DNA of 10,012 nucleotides from Euperipatoides rowelli (taxonomy: Eukaryota; Onychophora; Udeonychophora; Euonychophora; Peripatopsidae), in the NCBI GenBank assembly GCA_003024985.2, contig PXIH01S0054513.1. The stretch is one strand, 5' to 3'. Under the pieces are notes generated by a model. It was not told the DNA's origin, did no database searches, and saw only the letters and a program-made list of their open reading frames with translations. Of the stretch, positions 1-8,565 are shown one piece after another. Within the stretch, counting starts at the first letter, position 1; the number at the start of each line of letters is the position of its first letter. Both the position numbers and the translations under genes were made by a program.

Positions 1-1000
1 AATTTATTATACATTTGAATAACTGCAGTCATGTTTATACAATAATTAATTATTATGCATACATTTATGCTTGTTATATAATATGTACTAGAGATTAACC
101 ACTAATGTGTTTGTTATGTTTCTATATTTCAACTGAGTCAGGTTTTAGACAGTAGTCTTAAATATTGTACGCTGGTCTAAAATTAATACCAAGGGAGATA
201 TTTTGTGATGTCATTGTTCAGAGATGAATACAGCTTGCTATACTTAACTATAGAATATTTGCTATCTTCGTCAGTTTAAGGCTGGAAATCCTATGGACTA
301 ATTGTTTAAATACTTGTAAAAAATCATAATTAAATTCATCCTTTTAATTTTTTTTTTTTTTAAATTCAAAATGACCTTTGATAGAAATTGAACATACCTC
401 CATTTACACGATTAATCATTACAAAGAAAACAACTGTAGAAAGAGTTTAGTCATCAAATTAATCTCACACCCCCAAAAAAGTTGAGAGCTTCAATTTGTA
501 ATGTCAACAGAGGATAGAAATAGTTTTCATTTTATCTTTAAATAATATTTTTTTTCCAGTGGAATTTTTTTTTTTAGTACCCTAATAATCTTTGAAAATA
601 AGTATAAAAAAATTAAAAATGTTAACATTTGACCGTTAAATGAAATACCAGGTAGAAAATATAAATCAGACATTAACAAATGCATTCAAATTCAGTTCAA
701 ATTTTGGATTTTGCAATTTAACGTATGGAAGATAAAAGCATTCAGATTATATGTTGAACAGCTAGTTTTTGTCTTAATCATTTAGCAGTTTTTCTTATTC
801 TCGTTTGTTTTCATAGAACAGGTAAAGAGGAAATACTCTAAGTTAATGAACAAGTAATGCTCTGATTAAATTCACCAGGATTCATATCCTTTGATCACTG
901 TAAAATTCAAGTAGTTTTTATGGATGGTCAAAATTTTCAAGGTTTTTGATAGTAGCTGTGGTAAGAGCGAGTTTTTGGTGATTTTATATATGCGAGCAAA
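1..1000. other. AT-rich non-coding stretch, nothing recognised
   Basis: Both strands were read without finding a conserved exon, RNA gene or transposon end. The only obvious structure is a run of about 15 T near 347-361 and other shorter T runs. It is intergenic or belongs to a neighbouring gene's intron. Confidence 0.6.
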
Positions 1001-2238
1001 TTTTCGTTCGCATTAAACTTTTCAACTATGCAGCATAATTCTAACATGTGACCCTAAGGAGCCTCACTTGGTTTTTATAAGGCAGTCTTGATATTATATT
1101 TGAACTTCTTTCTATAGTTATCACAGTGTTGTGTTTCACTTATCCTGTCTCAGTCCTTCGTATTCATTAATATCTCCATTGATTAAATTGTATCTGGTCG
1201 TAATTTAAATTGTTTTTTTATTTACGTTGTATTATGTGGTTCATTTTTATTTTCTTGTATTTTTTTACAAATAACTGATAAAGCAAGCTTGCTTATGATT
1301 TTATTTGCTTTTTTTTGTCCAAGGTAACCTTGAATATTTTAAATCGCATTTGAGAAGCCTCATATTAAAAAATGTTGATAAGATCACAGTATTCAAACAC
1401 CAATGGCGGATATTCCAGCATTAAAAATAGATTAAACAGAAACGTTTGGACTAAATTTTCACAACACTTTTTGTTAGCATGATGAAAAAGATATGGATAA
1501 AAGTCGACAATTGCGAAGCTTATTTTATAAAATTATATATCTGAAAACTGTGACAACAAATACATAAGTTGGACGAGGGAATCAATTGATATTATTATTT
1601 TTAAAATACATTCGTTTTCACTTGCATTAAACTTTTCAACGTATGGTAATATGCAAAATGCTTATCAACCTGGGACCCTGAGGAGCCTCACGGTTTTTAC
1701 AAGGCAGTCTTGATATTATTATATTTGCACTTCTTTTCCTAAATGTCACAGTGTTGTTTTTCACCATCATGTCTTTTGTATTCATTCATATGTTCATCTG
1801 ATTAAATTTTATCTGATCATCATTTTAAATTGGTCTTTTGTTTATGTTTATTATGTGGTTCATTTTTATTTAACATGTATTATTATTGACAAATAACTGA
1901 AAAAGAAAGATTGCTTACGATTTTATTTGTTTCTTTTTTTTTTTTTGTTCGGGGAGCCATGAATATTTAAAATCTCATTTGAGAAACATCGTATTCAAAA
2001 ATGTTGAGAAGCACAGTATTCAAACACCAATGGCGGATAATCCAGCGTATAAAATAGAAGATTAAACAGAAACGTTCAGACTAAATTTTCACAACGCTTT
2101 TTGCTAGCATGATGAAAAAGATATGGACAAAATTAAAAAATTCCGAAGTTTAATATATGACATTTTATATCTGAAAACTGTGACAACAAATAAACAAGTT
2201 GGACGAGGGAATCGATAACATTATTTTTAAAATACAAT
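1001..2238. repeat. Tandem direct duplication, two diverged copies of a ~615-625 bp unit
   Basis: Copy 1 runs from about 1001 to 1620 and copy 2 from about 1621 to 2238. Matching landmarks appear in the same order: GCATTAAACTTTTCAAC (1010 and 1624), GGAGCCTCAC (1058 and 1682), AAGGCAGTCTTGATATTAT, TATGTGGTTCATTTTTATT, a 27-nt identical block (1385-1411 and 2012-2038), GCATGATGAAAAAGATATGGA, CTGAAAACTGTGACAACAAAT, and AAGTTGGACGAGGGAATC. The offset drifts from 614 to 627, so small indels have accumulated; identity by eye is roughly four fifths, higher in the distal half. Neither copy has a long open frame. The unit is not recognised: it may be one period of a larger satellite cut down to two copies, or a local duplication. 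Confidence 0.9.
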
Positions 2239-2322
2239 AGTTTTAATTCAACACTAATATTATTACAGCAAATATGCCGTCTATGGAAAATACAATAGTT
2301 TTTCATGTTTGAATCAAATTAA

Positions 2323-2539
2323 CCCTTTCCATTCAGAGTTAAAATTGCATCAATAGCAATTCTTTCAAATCCTCTGATTTTAATTTTTTTTTAAAAACGT
2401 TTGGTATGATTAAAAACAAATATATTTCAGTCCTTTTGAATATAAATTTTACTAATTTGAAGCATTTTTGAGGCTAACCGTGATTGTTAAATTGTAAAGA
2501 AAAAATGGTGATTTATAAATGCCATTGGAGTGGAAAGGG
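2323..2539. mobile_element. piggyBac-type MITE (217 bp, TTAA target duplication)
   Basis: The left end is TTAA followed by CCCTTTCCA (2319-2331); the right end is TGGAAAGGG followed by TTAA (2531-2543). The outer 9 bp are perfect inverted repeats, and similarity continues weakly inward (TTCAGAG against CTCCAAT). CCC/GGG termini with a TTAA target duplication are the hallmark of piggyBac superfamily transposons. At 217 bp with no open frame it can only be a non-autonomous derivative mobilised in trans. It inserted just downstream of the tandem duplication. Confidence 0.82.
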
Positions 2540-3403
2540 TTAAAACAAATTTGAATAAAATGTACCGGAACTAAAAAAAAGAGACCAGAACACAGAAGTA
2601 TACTATTTTTTTTCACATTGAAAACGATGTAATAAAATCCAGAAAGATTATTCAACCCTCCTGCGCATTGTTCCCTCTTAAACTGTGTATGTTACAGTAC
2701 ATATATACACAAATTCGCAAACCAATACACACGAGAAAATGTAACATACATTTAGTTGGCTAGCTAATTTTAAAATAGAATTCTTAATCTCAGTCTCCAA
2801 AAAGTTGTATAGAAGAAATTGTTTCTCCGAAATCCTGTCAAAAAGTGCTTCTGGGTGAGTTTAGTAAAAGCAAGAGCAGAAATGAAATTCTAATTACGAT
2901 TAAAAGGTTGTTTGTGACAATCATCAATTCCATTTTTTTTTTTAGCAAATACTTTTTTTGTTTGGTGTTTTATTAAAATAAATATTTAGAATGATTTTGA
3001 ACTTTTAATCAGTATCATAACACAATATTTACACATATTTAAAAAAAAAATGGTCTTCAGCCAATAACTTATTAAACCAGTACTATTGCACGATGTCCCT
3101 CCCTCTCTTTTCTGAAGCTAGCAAGTAACACAACAAATTAAAAAAGGAGTCATTATGCCCTAGAGTCAGTTAACAATTTGAATCAATTTAAAAGCCAATT
3201 TTTTTTTAATTTTCGATTAACAGAAATAAAAATTTAATACTAATTTTTTTTAATAAGTTTCATAACTATATTTTTTTAAATTAAAACATGATCACTAAGA
3301 GTTAAATACTCCCAAACTACACTTCATAAAAGCTCTGAAAATGTACAATATATAATCTTCATATTGATTATAATAAAATAATGAAAATAATAAACAATTA
3401 GCG
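2540..3403. other. AT-rich non-coding stretch with one inverted repeat
   Basis: No coding signal was seen. It includes the perfect 11 bp inverted repeat at 2686-2750 and several T or A runs. A minus-strand frame of 67 codons starting near 2655 has no recognisable domain and overlaps the right end of the piggyBac-type MITE, so it is not called. Confidence 0.6.
2686..2750. repeat. Perfect 11 bp inverted repeat with 43 nt spacer
   Basis: TGTATGTTACA (2686-2696) and TGTAACATACA (2740-2750) are exact reverse complements. The spacer is AT-rich with alternating TATA/CA steps. It may be the ends of a very small element or simply a cruciform-prone site; no flanking duplication was identified. Confidence 0.6.
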
Positions 3404-3669
3404 CCTAGAAACGGGCCGCAATAAGTCCCAATTTACCGTATGGATAGCATTATTTTTAAATTTACAGTCCTAACCTTATTGTAACCCTGAACCCTAACTC
3501 CTACTACGTATTAAACCCACTATGACCTAACCCTATGATAATCTAGAGTTGAAATAACCCCCTTTTTTTAATAATTTCAATAATTTTGATACTACTTCCA
3601 TATTGACGAAAATAGATGCACAGATGTTAAAAACGCGGTAAAATGGGACTTAGTGTAGCCCATTTTTAG
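3404..3669. repeat. Foldback-like inverted repeat (possible old MITE)
   Basis: The left arm 3411-3438 (with TAAGTCCCAATTTACCG) and right arm 3636-3663 (CGGTAAAATGGGACTTA) are reverse complements over 28 positions with about 23 matches; the inner 17 bases match at 16. Weaker similarity extends the arms outward by about six bases (CTAGAA at 3404, TTTTAG at 3664-3669). Many of the differences are transitions, suggesting age. The roughly 200 bp interior holds CCCTAA-like motifs. I found no convincing target duplication, so the superfamily is unassigned. It lies 300-560 bp downstream of the NKAPD1-like stop codon and may be partly transcribed. Confidence 0.6.
3469..3536. repeat. Degenerate telomere-like CCCTAA motifs
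   Basis: The stretch contains CCTAACC, GTAACCCTGAACCCTAACTCC, TTAAACCC and GACCTAACCCTA, i.e. several imperfect units of the animal telomere repeat (CCCTAA) in one orientation within 70 bases. They lie between the two arms of the inverted repeat 3404-3669, so they probably travelled with that element rather than marking a former chromosome end. Confidence 0.5.
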
Positions 3670-3965
3670 CTTGAAATTAATAAGCATTCCATCGAAATAT
3701 TTTAAAGAGTGACACGGGCGGAAAACAAAGGTTAATATATCATGATTAATAGGAAATAATTTACGACTGATATCGTGATTGTACGAGATTTTCCCTTCAT
3801 TCATTATTATTTTAGAAAAAAAAAAATCAATATTAAAGCTAAATAAATATTTACAATTATAATAAAAAGACACATTGTGTCTTAATCAATTATTATTTAA
3901 ATAAAATAATAATTAAAATGTATCCACTCAGTGGACAGTTACTTATTCTTCAACGTTATTGTTTC
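3567..3965 (-). other. Probable 3' UTR of the NKAPD1-like gene, end uncertain
   Basis: This lies directly downstream of the TGA stop on the minus strand. No canonical AATAAA occurs in the first several hundred nucleotides; the first close match is ATTAAA at 3572-3567, about 395 nt after the stop. Three small hairpins lie within the first 100 nt (3923-3935, 3888-3914, 3867-3883), and a foldback repeat begins at about 3669. The UTR could end earlier at a non-consensus signal, so the limit given is only a suggestion. Confidence 0.35.
3867..3935 (-). repeat. Cluster of three perfect hairpins in the proximal 3' UTR
   Basis: Seen directly: TCCACT-C-AGTGGA (3923-3935, 6 bp stem, 1 nt loop); AATTATTATTT and its complement AAATAATAATT around the 5-nt loop AAATA (3888-3914, 11 bp stem); and AAGACAC-ATT-GTGTCTT (3867-3883, 7 bp stem, 3 nt loop). 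The middle one is pure A/T and could arise by chance in DNA of this composition. The outer two contain G/C pairs. A role in mRNA stability or 3' end formation is only a possibility. Confidence 0.5.
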
Positions 3966-4341
3966 TCAAGATGAACTAGATGAAGATGATTTCTTTTGCT
4001 TTCTACGCTGCTTCTTTGATTTCTTAGATCTTTTGTGCCTAGTGACGGGACTGGAACGAGAGGTGCTAAGAATTGGGGATTTCTCTCTTCGTTTCTTATG
4101 ATCACGTTTTGTCCAGCGCCGGTCAGAATCTGTAGAGCGAGAGCTTGAACTACTTCTACGATACTTTCTGGATGAACTACGACTGCGGCTTTGCTTTCGT
4201 GGTCGTTGTTCAGTGCGGCTATCAGATGATCGTGAAGTCCATGAAGAGGTAGAAGAGGAGCGAGGTCTAGCTCGAGGAGAAATGGAATGCTTTCTTTTAT
4301 TATTTATTTTCTTTTTGCGGAATCTATGTTTTGAAGACTTT
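3966..4341 (-). CDS. NKAPD1: NKAPD1-like protein, terminal coding exon (RS-rich C-terminus)
   Basis: Read on the minus strand, the exon starts after a good acceptor (TTTTTAATTTACAG, AG at 4343-4342). One base completes a split arginine codon, and 124 codons follow to the TGA at 3968-3966. The product is strongly basic and serine-rich: a lysine/arginine block (exon residues 1-18), a serine/arginine segment (about 19-75, with SRSRSSSRKYRRSSSSSRS), a KRDHKKRREK block (about 78-87), then KRSKKSKKQRRKQKK running into seven terminal serines. Such RS/K tails are typical of nuclear-speckle and splicing-associated proteins, so nuclear localisation is inferred. Family assignment rests on the upstream exon; this tail alone would fit many SR-related proteins. 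The exon is clearly less AT-rich than its surroundings and uses CGN and AGA arginine codons, as expected of real coding sequence. Most likely it forms the last part of a protein of roughly 270-290 residues. Confidence 0.88.
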
Positions 4342-5787
4342 CTGTAAATTAAAAATATACTTTAATTAATTAAAGAAAAAAAAAATATTAAAAATATTTA
4401 GTCTTAGTAGACTATGACAAAGTTAAGCCACATATTGAAAATGTATTTCTGTGAATGATATAACAGTGGTATATAGCAGTAGTACAATGACGGCAATAAT
4501 TAAGGTCTGAATGGGTCCTGAAAAACTAGGATTTTAGAAATTTTTAATCAGACTCTCGAATTGTGTTTGAAAATAATAGATTTCTTTCAAGCCGTAGAAA
4601 TGCCCTTGGAAAATAATTATTTATTGAGCTTGAATTATTTGTAATATTTCTATAAATTATTCAAATTTTAAAAGTAATAGAAATATGAAATTAAGGGAGA
4701 CTTCTGAACCTAAGGCCACCTTATCTAATTCTGACATTAATGGAGGGAATATTTTTAAATTTTTTAAGAGTGTTGTCTACACAGTCAATTGCTGTACATG
4801 AAAATCCAGTTTGAATGGACAACTACCATGTTTCTGTGGAGCTTTTTGATGCAACAACTTTTAAATAGCCTTAAGCAAATTTCTACACTTCTGTTGTGAA
4901 CCTTCTTTAGAAAAAGATGAGCTAAATTTTACTGAATTTTTATTAATACCGGTAGCATTAAAAAATTAACTATTTTTTTAGGAGCACAAACCTATATTAC
5001 GATTGCCAAATTGCTTATTTGATGTCATGGGCAAATTTTTATTAAACCTCAACAAAGGTTGTACCTAGGGCCATCGACCTAGGTAGCCTACAACATGGTT
5101 ATTTTCCTTCCTTTTATATTAACAATACGTGGTTTAAATGTAACTAATAACTTTTGCCTATCTATTAAAATTTTTTAATGAGTTTCATACAAAAATAATG
5201 TTCCAATAGACCTAAAGCACCATTCTGATCATGTGTGTTTATCGGTTAGTGATTGTAGGTCTTATACAAACAATGGCATTATATTTGGATAAAGATTGCA
5301 TAGTTTTAAATTTATCAAAAGAACGATAAAAGCTCTATATGCCATCCTTAGCAAAAAGACCTTAGAATTAAAAGTTTATAATTTTTTATGATGTTCAGTA
5401 GGTAGGCTACAATTGATTTTAAAGGTCTAGGAAATTCAATAATTTTATTTTTTAGTGAATTGAAATGATGCTACACTAGTATTATCTTATTTTTTGATAG
5501 TAAGCCAACATTGATTTTCAGTTTTAAAAATTTATAGTTTTTGAATAAGCTCAATTATTTCAAGTGCATTTTTTTTTTAAACCAGTGTTCATAAATTAGT
5601 TAAAATTGATTTAAATTTTGAATAAAATTTAGTTTGCAACAGTTTAATGTCACAATAAATTAAGTCAGTGCACAATTTTCAGAATGGCCCAAGGTACACT
5701 ATCATATGACCCAAGGTACAAAACCATATTGTACATTGTGCCACTTTATAATTTTTTGTATTCTGTTCAAAATAACCATACGATTGT
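4342..5787. other. Distal intron segment, AT-rich, no element delimited
   Basis: Contains the CCTAGG palindrome (5059-5093), dispersed GTAGGCTAC-like words (5083-5092 as TAGCCTACAA, 5401-5411) and a close direct repeat CCCAAGGTACA (5688-5698 and 5710-5720). No exon or clear transposon end was seen. Confidence 0.55.
5059..5093. repeat. Palindrome TACCTAGG / CCTAGGTA with extended, bulged stem
   Basis: TACCTAGG (5062-5069) pairs with CCTAGGTA (5078-5085) over an 8-nt loop; after a bulge (GCC on the right side) the flanking TTG... and ...CAA bases also pair. It is the most GC-containing palindrome of this intron segment. Its function is unknown. Confidence 0.6.
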
Positions 5788-5901
5788 AAAAAAAAAAAAA
5801 AAATCTTAATATTGTTGATATAATTAGAAATACCAGNAAATAAAGAAAGTGAATCAAAATGTTCATTAAAATATCCCCCCCCCCCAAAAAAAAAAAAAAA
5901 A
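5788..5901. repeat. Homopolymer-rich stretch with an ambiguous base
   Basis: An A16 run (5788-5803), an N at 5837, a C11 run (5875-5885) and directly following A16 (5886-5901). The N is an unresolved base in the assembly. Run lengths here are unreliable, and the minus-strand frames that cross them are artefacts of low complexity. Confidence 0.95.
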
Positions 5902-6042
5902 TAACAGGAATTTTTAAAGCAGTTTAAAAAAAAATTCACCTCTAGGTACAGAGGTCTCCCCTACTATAAGCAAAATCGCAATGTGATCTTCCACAAGCCA
6001 GTGTGAAAAAAATTATTAAAAATAAATCCTGCTAAATTGCTT

Positions 6043-6059
6043 TTATTATTATTATTATT
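6043..6059 (+). repeat. Short (TTA)n microsatellite
   Basis: About five and a half units of TTA/ATT inside the intron. On the minus strand the same bases read as AAT repeats, giving an asparagine run in a chance frame. Confidence 0.9.
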
Positions 6060-6209
6060 TGATTTACAAAATTTGGAATAATACTGAAAAAAAACAACAA
6101 CTAAATTATCAAGAATTATAAACAATACCAGTTGTATATTGTAGGCTATTAAATAACCATCAACTATTAGTCCTAAAGTAAAAAACAGGCGGAAGCTTCT
6201 CATTTTTCA

Positions 6210-6239
6210 GAAAATTTATGTTTGTGAAAATTTATGTTT
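6210..6239 (+). repeat. Short tandem duplication GAAAATTTATGTTT
   Basis: The 14-mer occurs at 6210-6223 and again at 6226-6239 with a 16-base period. It is a local slippage-type duplication in intronic DNA. Confidence 0.85.
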
Positions 6240-6517
6240 CTAAAATGTTCACTATATCGCCACTGTTTTGCAAAAAGGTGTGATATTTTAGTCAAAAATG
6301 AGTTAAATGCATGAAAGGGTTTCTATGATGGTCCTCTATGATACACAAAAAGGAGAGAACTGTTTGGAAGATAGAAATGGGTCCACAGAAGCATATTTAT
6401 TGTTTATATTTTGCATTTAAGGAACTCACTCTATTTTCACCTTTAATTTGCAAAAGTGTCAATATTTTTAAATCATCATAAATTTGAGCCCAATTTCATG
6501 TTTAAAATATATTATAA

Positions 6518-6541
6518 CGATTTCCTTAGCTTCGGAAATCG
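6518..6541. repeat. Hairpin CGATTTCC / GGAAATCG
   Basis: Perfect 8 bp stem (6518-6525 with 6534-6541) around the 8-nt loop TTAGCTTC. Its stem resembles that of the hairpin at 6792-6827 (CGATCTCC...GGAGATCGCT), so the two may be related. Confidence 0.6.
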
Positions 6542-6637
6542 CTACAAAGTAATGATGGCTGGAACAAAACTAGCAGTTTAAATTATATTTTTATTAAAGT
6601 TATTGCAAATTAAACAATAAGTCTCCTTCTGACAATT

Positions 6638-6653
6638 ACAGTAAAGTTACTGT
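6638..6653. repeat. Small hairpin ACAGTAA / TTACTGT
   Basis: Perfect 7 bp stem with a 2-nt AG spacer, immediately left of the larger inverted repeat 6672-6764. Confidence 0.6.
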
Positions 6654-6671
6654 GAGAGACGGCAGATGAAC

Positions 6672-6764
6672 CTAGAGAACCACAATACCCTCTAGACTAC
6701 AATATGAGAAAAGAAAAAGTAACCATAACACAGCTAATTGTTCGCTAGAGGGTTGTGATCTCTA
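6672..6764. repeat. Imperfect inverted repeat, CTAGAG...CTCTAG arms
   Basis: The left arm (6672-6695, ending ACCCTCTAG) and right arm (6745-6764, CTAGAGGGTTGTGATCTCTA) are reverse complements with a few mismatches and a 2-base bulge, separated by about 50 nt. Together with the neighbouring hairpins it forms a dense structured island of about 190 bp in otherwise unstructured intron, suggestive of a fossil foldback element. Confidence 0.55.
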
Positions 6765-6791
6765 ATATGCGGACATAAGCACTGATTGCAC

Positions 6792-6827
6792 GGGCGATCT
6801 CCCTTTTATATCTCAGGGAGATCGCTC
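6792..6827. repeat. Strong hairpin GCGATCTCCCT / AGGGAGATCGC
   Basis: Perfect 11 bp stem (6794-6804 with 6815-6825) around a 10-nt loop, extendable by a G-T and a G-C pair. With about 60 per cent G+C in the stem it stands out sharply from the AT-rich intron. It is the most stable short hairpin in the window. A non-coding RNA precursor or transposon remnant are both possible; neither can be shown here. Confidence 0.7.
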
Positions 6828-7488
6828 ATACAAATTAAAAGTTGCATAATTGTATGTTCAAGCGAAGTTTGAATATTTCAAGAGATAATAAGATTCAGTG
6901 AACTGCCACATCCCTTTAATACAACATATTTACGAGTTCCATTTCCCGTAAATGCCATATTAAGAAAATATTCCCTTGGAGTAATTCAGTTGTCACTTGA
7001 ACAAACCAATTAAAATAATATAAAATAGAATAAAAATATGACAGCTCGTCATAATATACAAAGTGTCAATAAGTTTTCCTATTACAAACTTTCGAAGAGA
7101 AAAAAAAAACATTTTACTTTACTGAAAAAAATAGCATTTTGTTGGTTAGCCCCTTATTGGAAAAGAGGGGCGAATTATAAACTTAATTTCAAGCTAAACA
7201 AGGAACAAAAAAAAATAAAAATATTGAAAACAAAAGTAGGCTTATAATTTTCTTATAATTTTTAATATACGAATGACATTGTATTAACTTAGCAAAGAAT
7301 ATCAAGAACGTTCTAATTAAAACTTCAAAAATAATGCCGTAATAATAATTCTGGTTGTATTTCTATAAAAATATAAAATCAGGTAAAGAACCTTCTTACT
7401 CATTTGTAAAATAATAAATTAAGATTATATTAGCAAGCACGTAGTCAACAATAAAAGGGGCATTTTGAAAATTTTGCCACTAATGTAA

Positions 7489-7496
7489 CATTAGGG
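7489..7496. repeat. Left 8 bp target-site duplication of the hAT element
   Basis: CATTAGGG directly precedes the CAGGGG terminus and is repeated exactly at 7885-7892 directly after the CCTG terminus. An intact duplication suggests a fairly recent insertion. Confidence 0.88.
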
Positions 7497-7884
7497 CAGG
7501 GGTTCCCAACTTTTTTGTACACTAGAGCACATTCTAAAATACTGGTAGGGCGATGGGCACCATCTATATTTTCGGCAATGACATAAATATATGGCAGATG
7601 TCAAAAATACCTAAAATCTGGATTGTATCATCTGTATTTAGACAATTCTCTAACTATCCCCACCACTACTCAATTCGGCCGTCTGTGTGCATTGAACTCA
7701 AGTTCGTCCGTGTTAACTTGGCACAAAAGGTGGAATTAAAGAGGTCGATTTACAAGAAAACAACCTAAATCAATGGGATTCGGGTACTGCCAAGTAAAAG
7801 TAGACAAGCTTTCGTTTCGTGGTCGAACAAAAGCGGGCACAGACAAATTGGTTGTTGGGCACAATGATGCCCATAATAAGCCTG
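7497..7884. mobile_element. hAT-type non-autonomous element (388 bp, perfect 8 bp target duplication)
   Basis: The element begins CAGGGGTTCCCAACTTTTTT, a typical hAT-superfamily terminus, and ends ATAATAAGCCTG. It is flanked on both sides by CATTAGGG (7489-7496 and 7885-7892), a perfect 8 bp target-site duplication as made by hAT transposases. The inverted repeats are short and imperfect (CAGG...CCTG), common in hAT. A GGGCA-type motif lies near each end (ATGGGCACC at 7554-7562; GTTGGGCAC near 7854-7862, with ATGCCC at 7867). The 71-codon open frame inside shows no transposase features, so the copy is non-autonomous. It lies in the long intron of the NKAPD1-like gene. Confidence 0.88.
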
Positions 7885-8167
7885 CATTAGGGCTTATCAG
7901 AAAATGCAACTAAAAGAATAAATCCAATAAAAGATTATAACCTTAAGGAAATTGATACAGTGCAGTGAGAAATTGTCACGGCGATATTATTAGCTAATCC
8001 TTAAAAAAAAAAACAAAGAAATTAAATTTAGCGAATATTAAATTTAGCGTTTCAAATTATTTAAAATTTAATTTAGTGATGTAAAAATATTTGTAGTTTC
8101 TTGCTATTGTGTTTTATATGTAATCTATTCAATCATATTTTATTAGGTTCTTTTTTAAAAGCACCAA

Positions 8168-8187
8168 TTTTTTTTTTTTTTTTTTTT
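8168..8187 (+). repeat. T20 homopolymer tract
   Basis: Twenty consecutive T residues inside the Tc1/mariner-type element. The tract creates chance open frames on both strands with phenylalanine or lysine runs; these are not genes. Confidence 0.95.
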
Positions 8188-8565
8188 AAAATAAGGCCAG
8201 GAAAAATAGGTTTTGTTATTGAAGTTTCAAGTACAAAGCTGTATATTTTACTATTTTTATTGCTGTTGGAAATATTGAGTTTGGTGGTAAGAGAAAAGAT
8301 AGGAAATATTTTTTTTTTAATAGGATGGAATTTTAGCAACCTAATATATTTTATTGGTTGAAAGAAAAATAAACAACATACAGAAATTTAAATTTAAAAT
8401 TGAATTCTATTATTAATTGTTTAAAATTATAAATAATGAAAGAAGAAAATAAGAGTTTTAGTGGTTATAAAAGATTATTTTTTTTTTCTTTTTACATTGA
8501 ATGATTTCGAGACAAAATAATAACAAGATAGGAAATATTTTTAATTACTGTTTCTGTAAGTGGAT

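Noticed and set aside
1001-2238. Long terminal repeats of a retrovirus-like element
   Set aside because: The two copies abut directly with no internal region, primer-binding site or polyprotein, so they are a tandem duplication and not LTRs.
2452-2655. Minus-strand 67-codon frame
   Set aside because: It overlaps the end of the piggyBac-type MITE and AT-rich flank, with no domain or conserved start.
3469-3536. A true interstitial telomere or former chromosome end
   Set aside because: The CCCTAA units are few and imperfect and sit inside an inverted repeat, so transposon origin is simpler.
3592-3873. Minus-strand 93-codon open frame downstream of the NKAPD1-like stop
   Set aside because: It runs through the 3' UTR and the right arm of the inverted repeat, has AT-driven composition (F, Y, K, I, N) and no recognisable domain.
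5679-6203. Minus-strand frames of 61-86 codons
   Set aside because: They depend on C11, A16 and AAT repeats, and two contain the ambiguous base; they are composition artefacts.
7038-7247. Plus-strand 69-codon lysine-rich frame
   Set aside because: The lysines come from A runs; there is no conserved motif and no splice or promoter context.
7553-7768. Plus-strand 71-codon frame inside the hAT element
   Set aside because: It shows no zinc finger, DDE or hAT dimerisation features, and the element is too short to encode a transposase.
8101-8361. Overlapping frames on both strands (86 and 68 codons) inside the Tc1/mariner-type element
   Set aside because: Both cross the T20 run and consist of hydrophobic or lysine-rich low-complexity residues; neither resembles a transposase.
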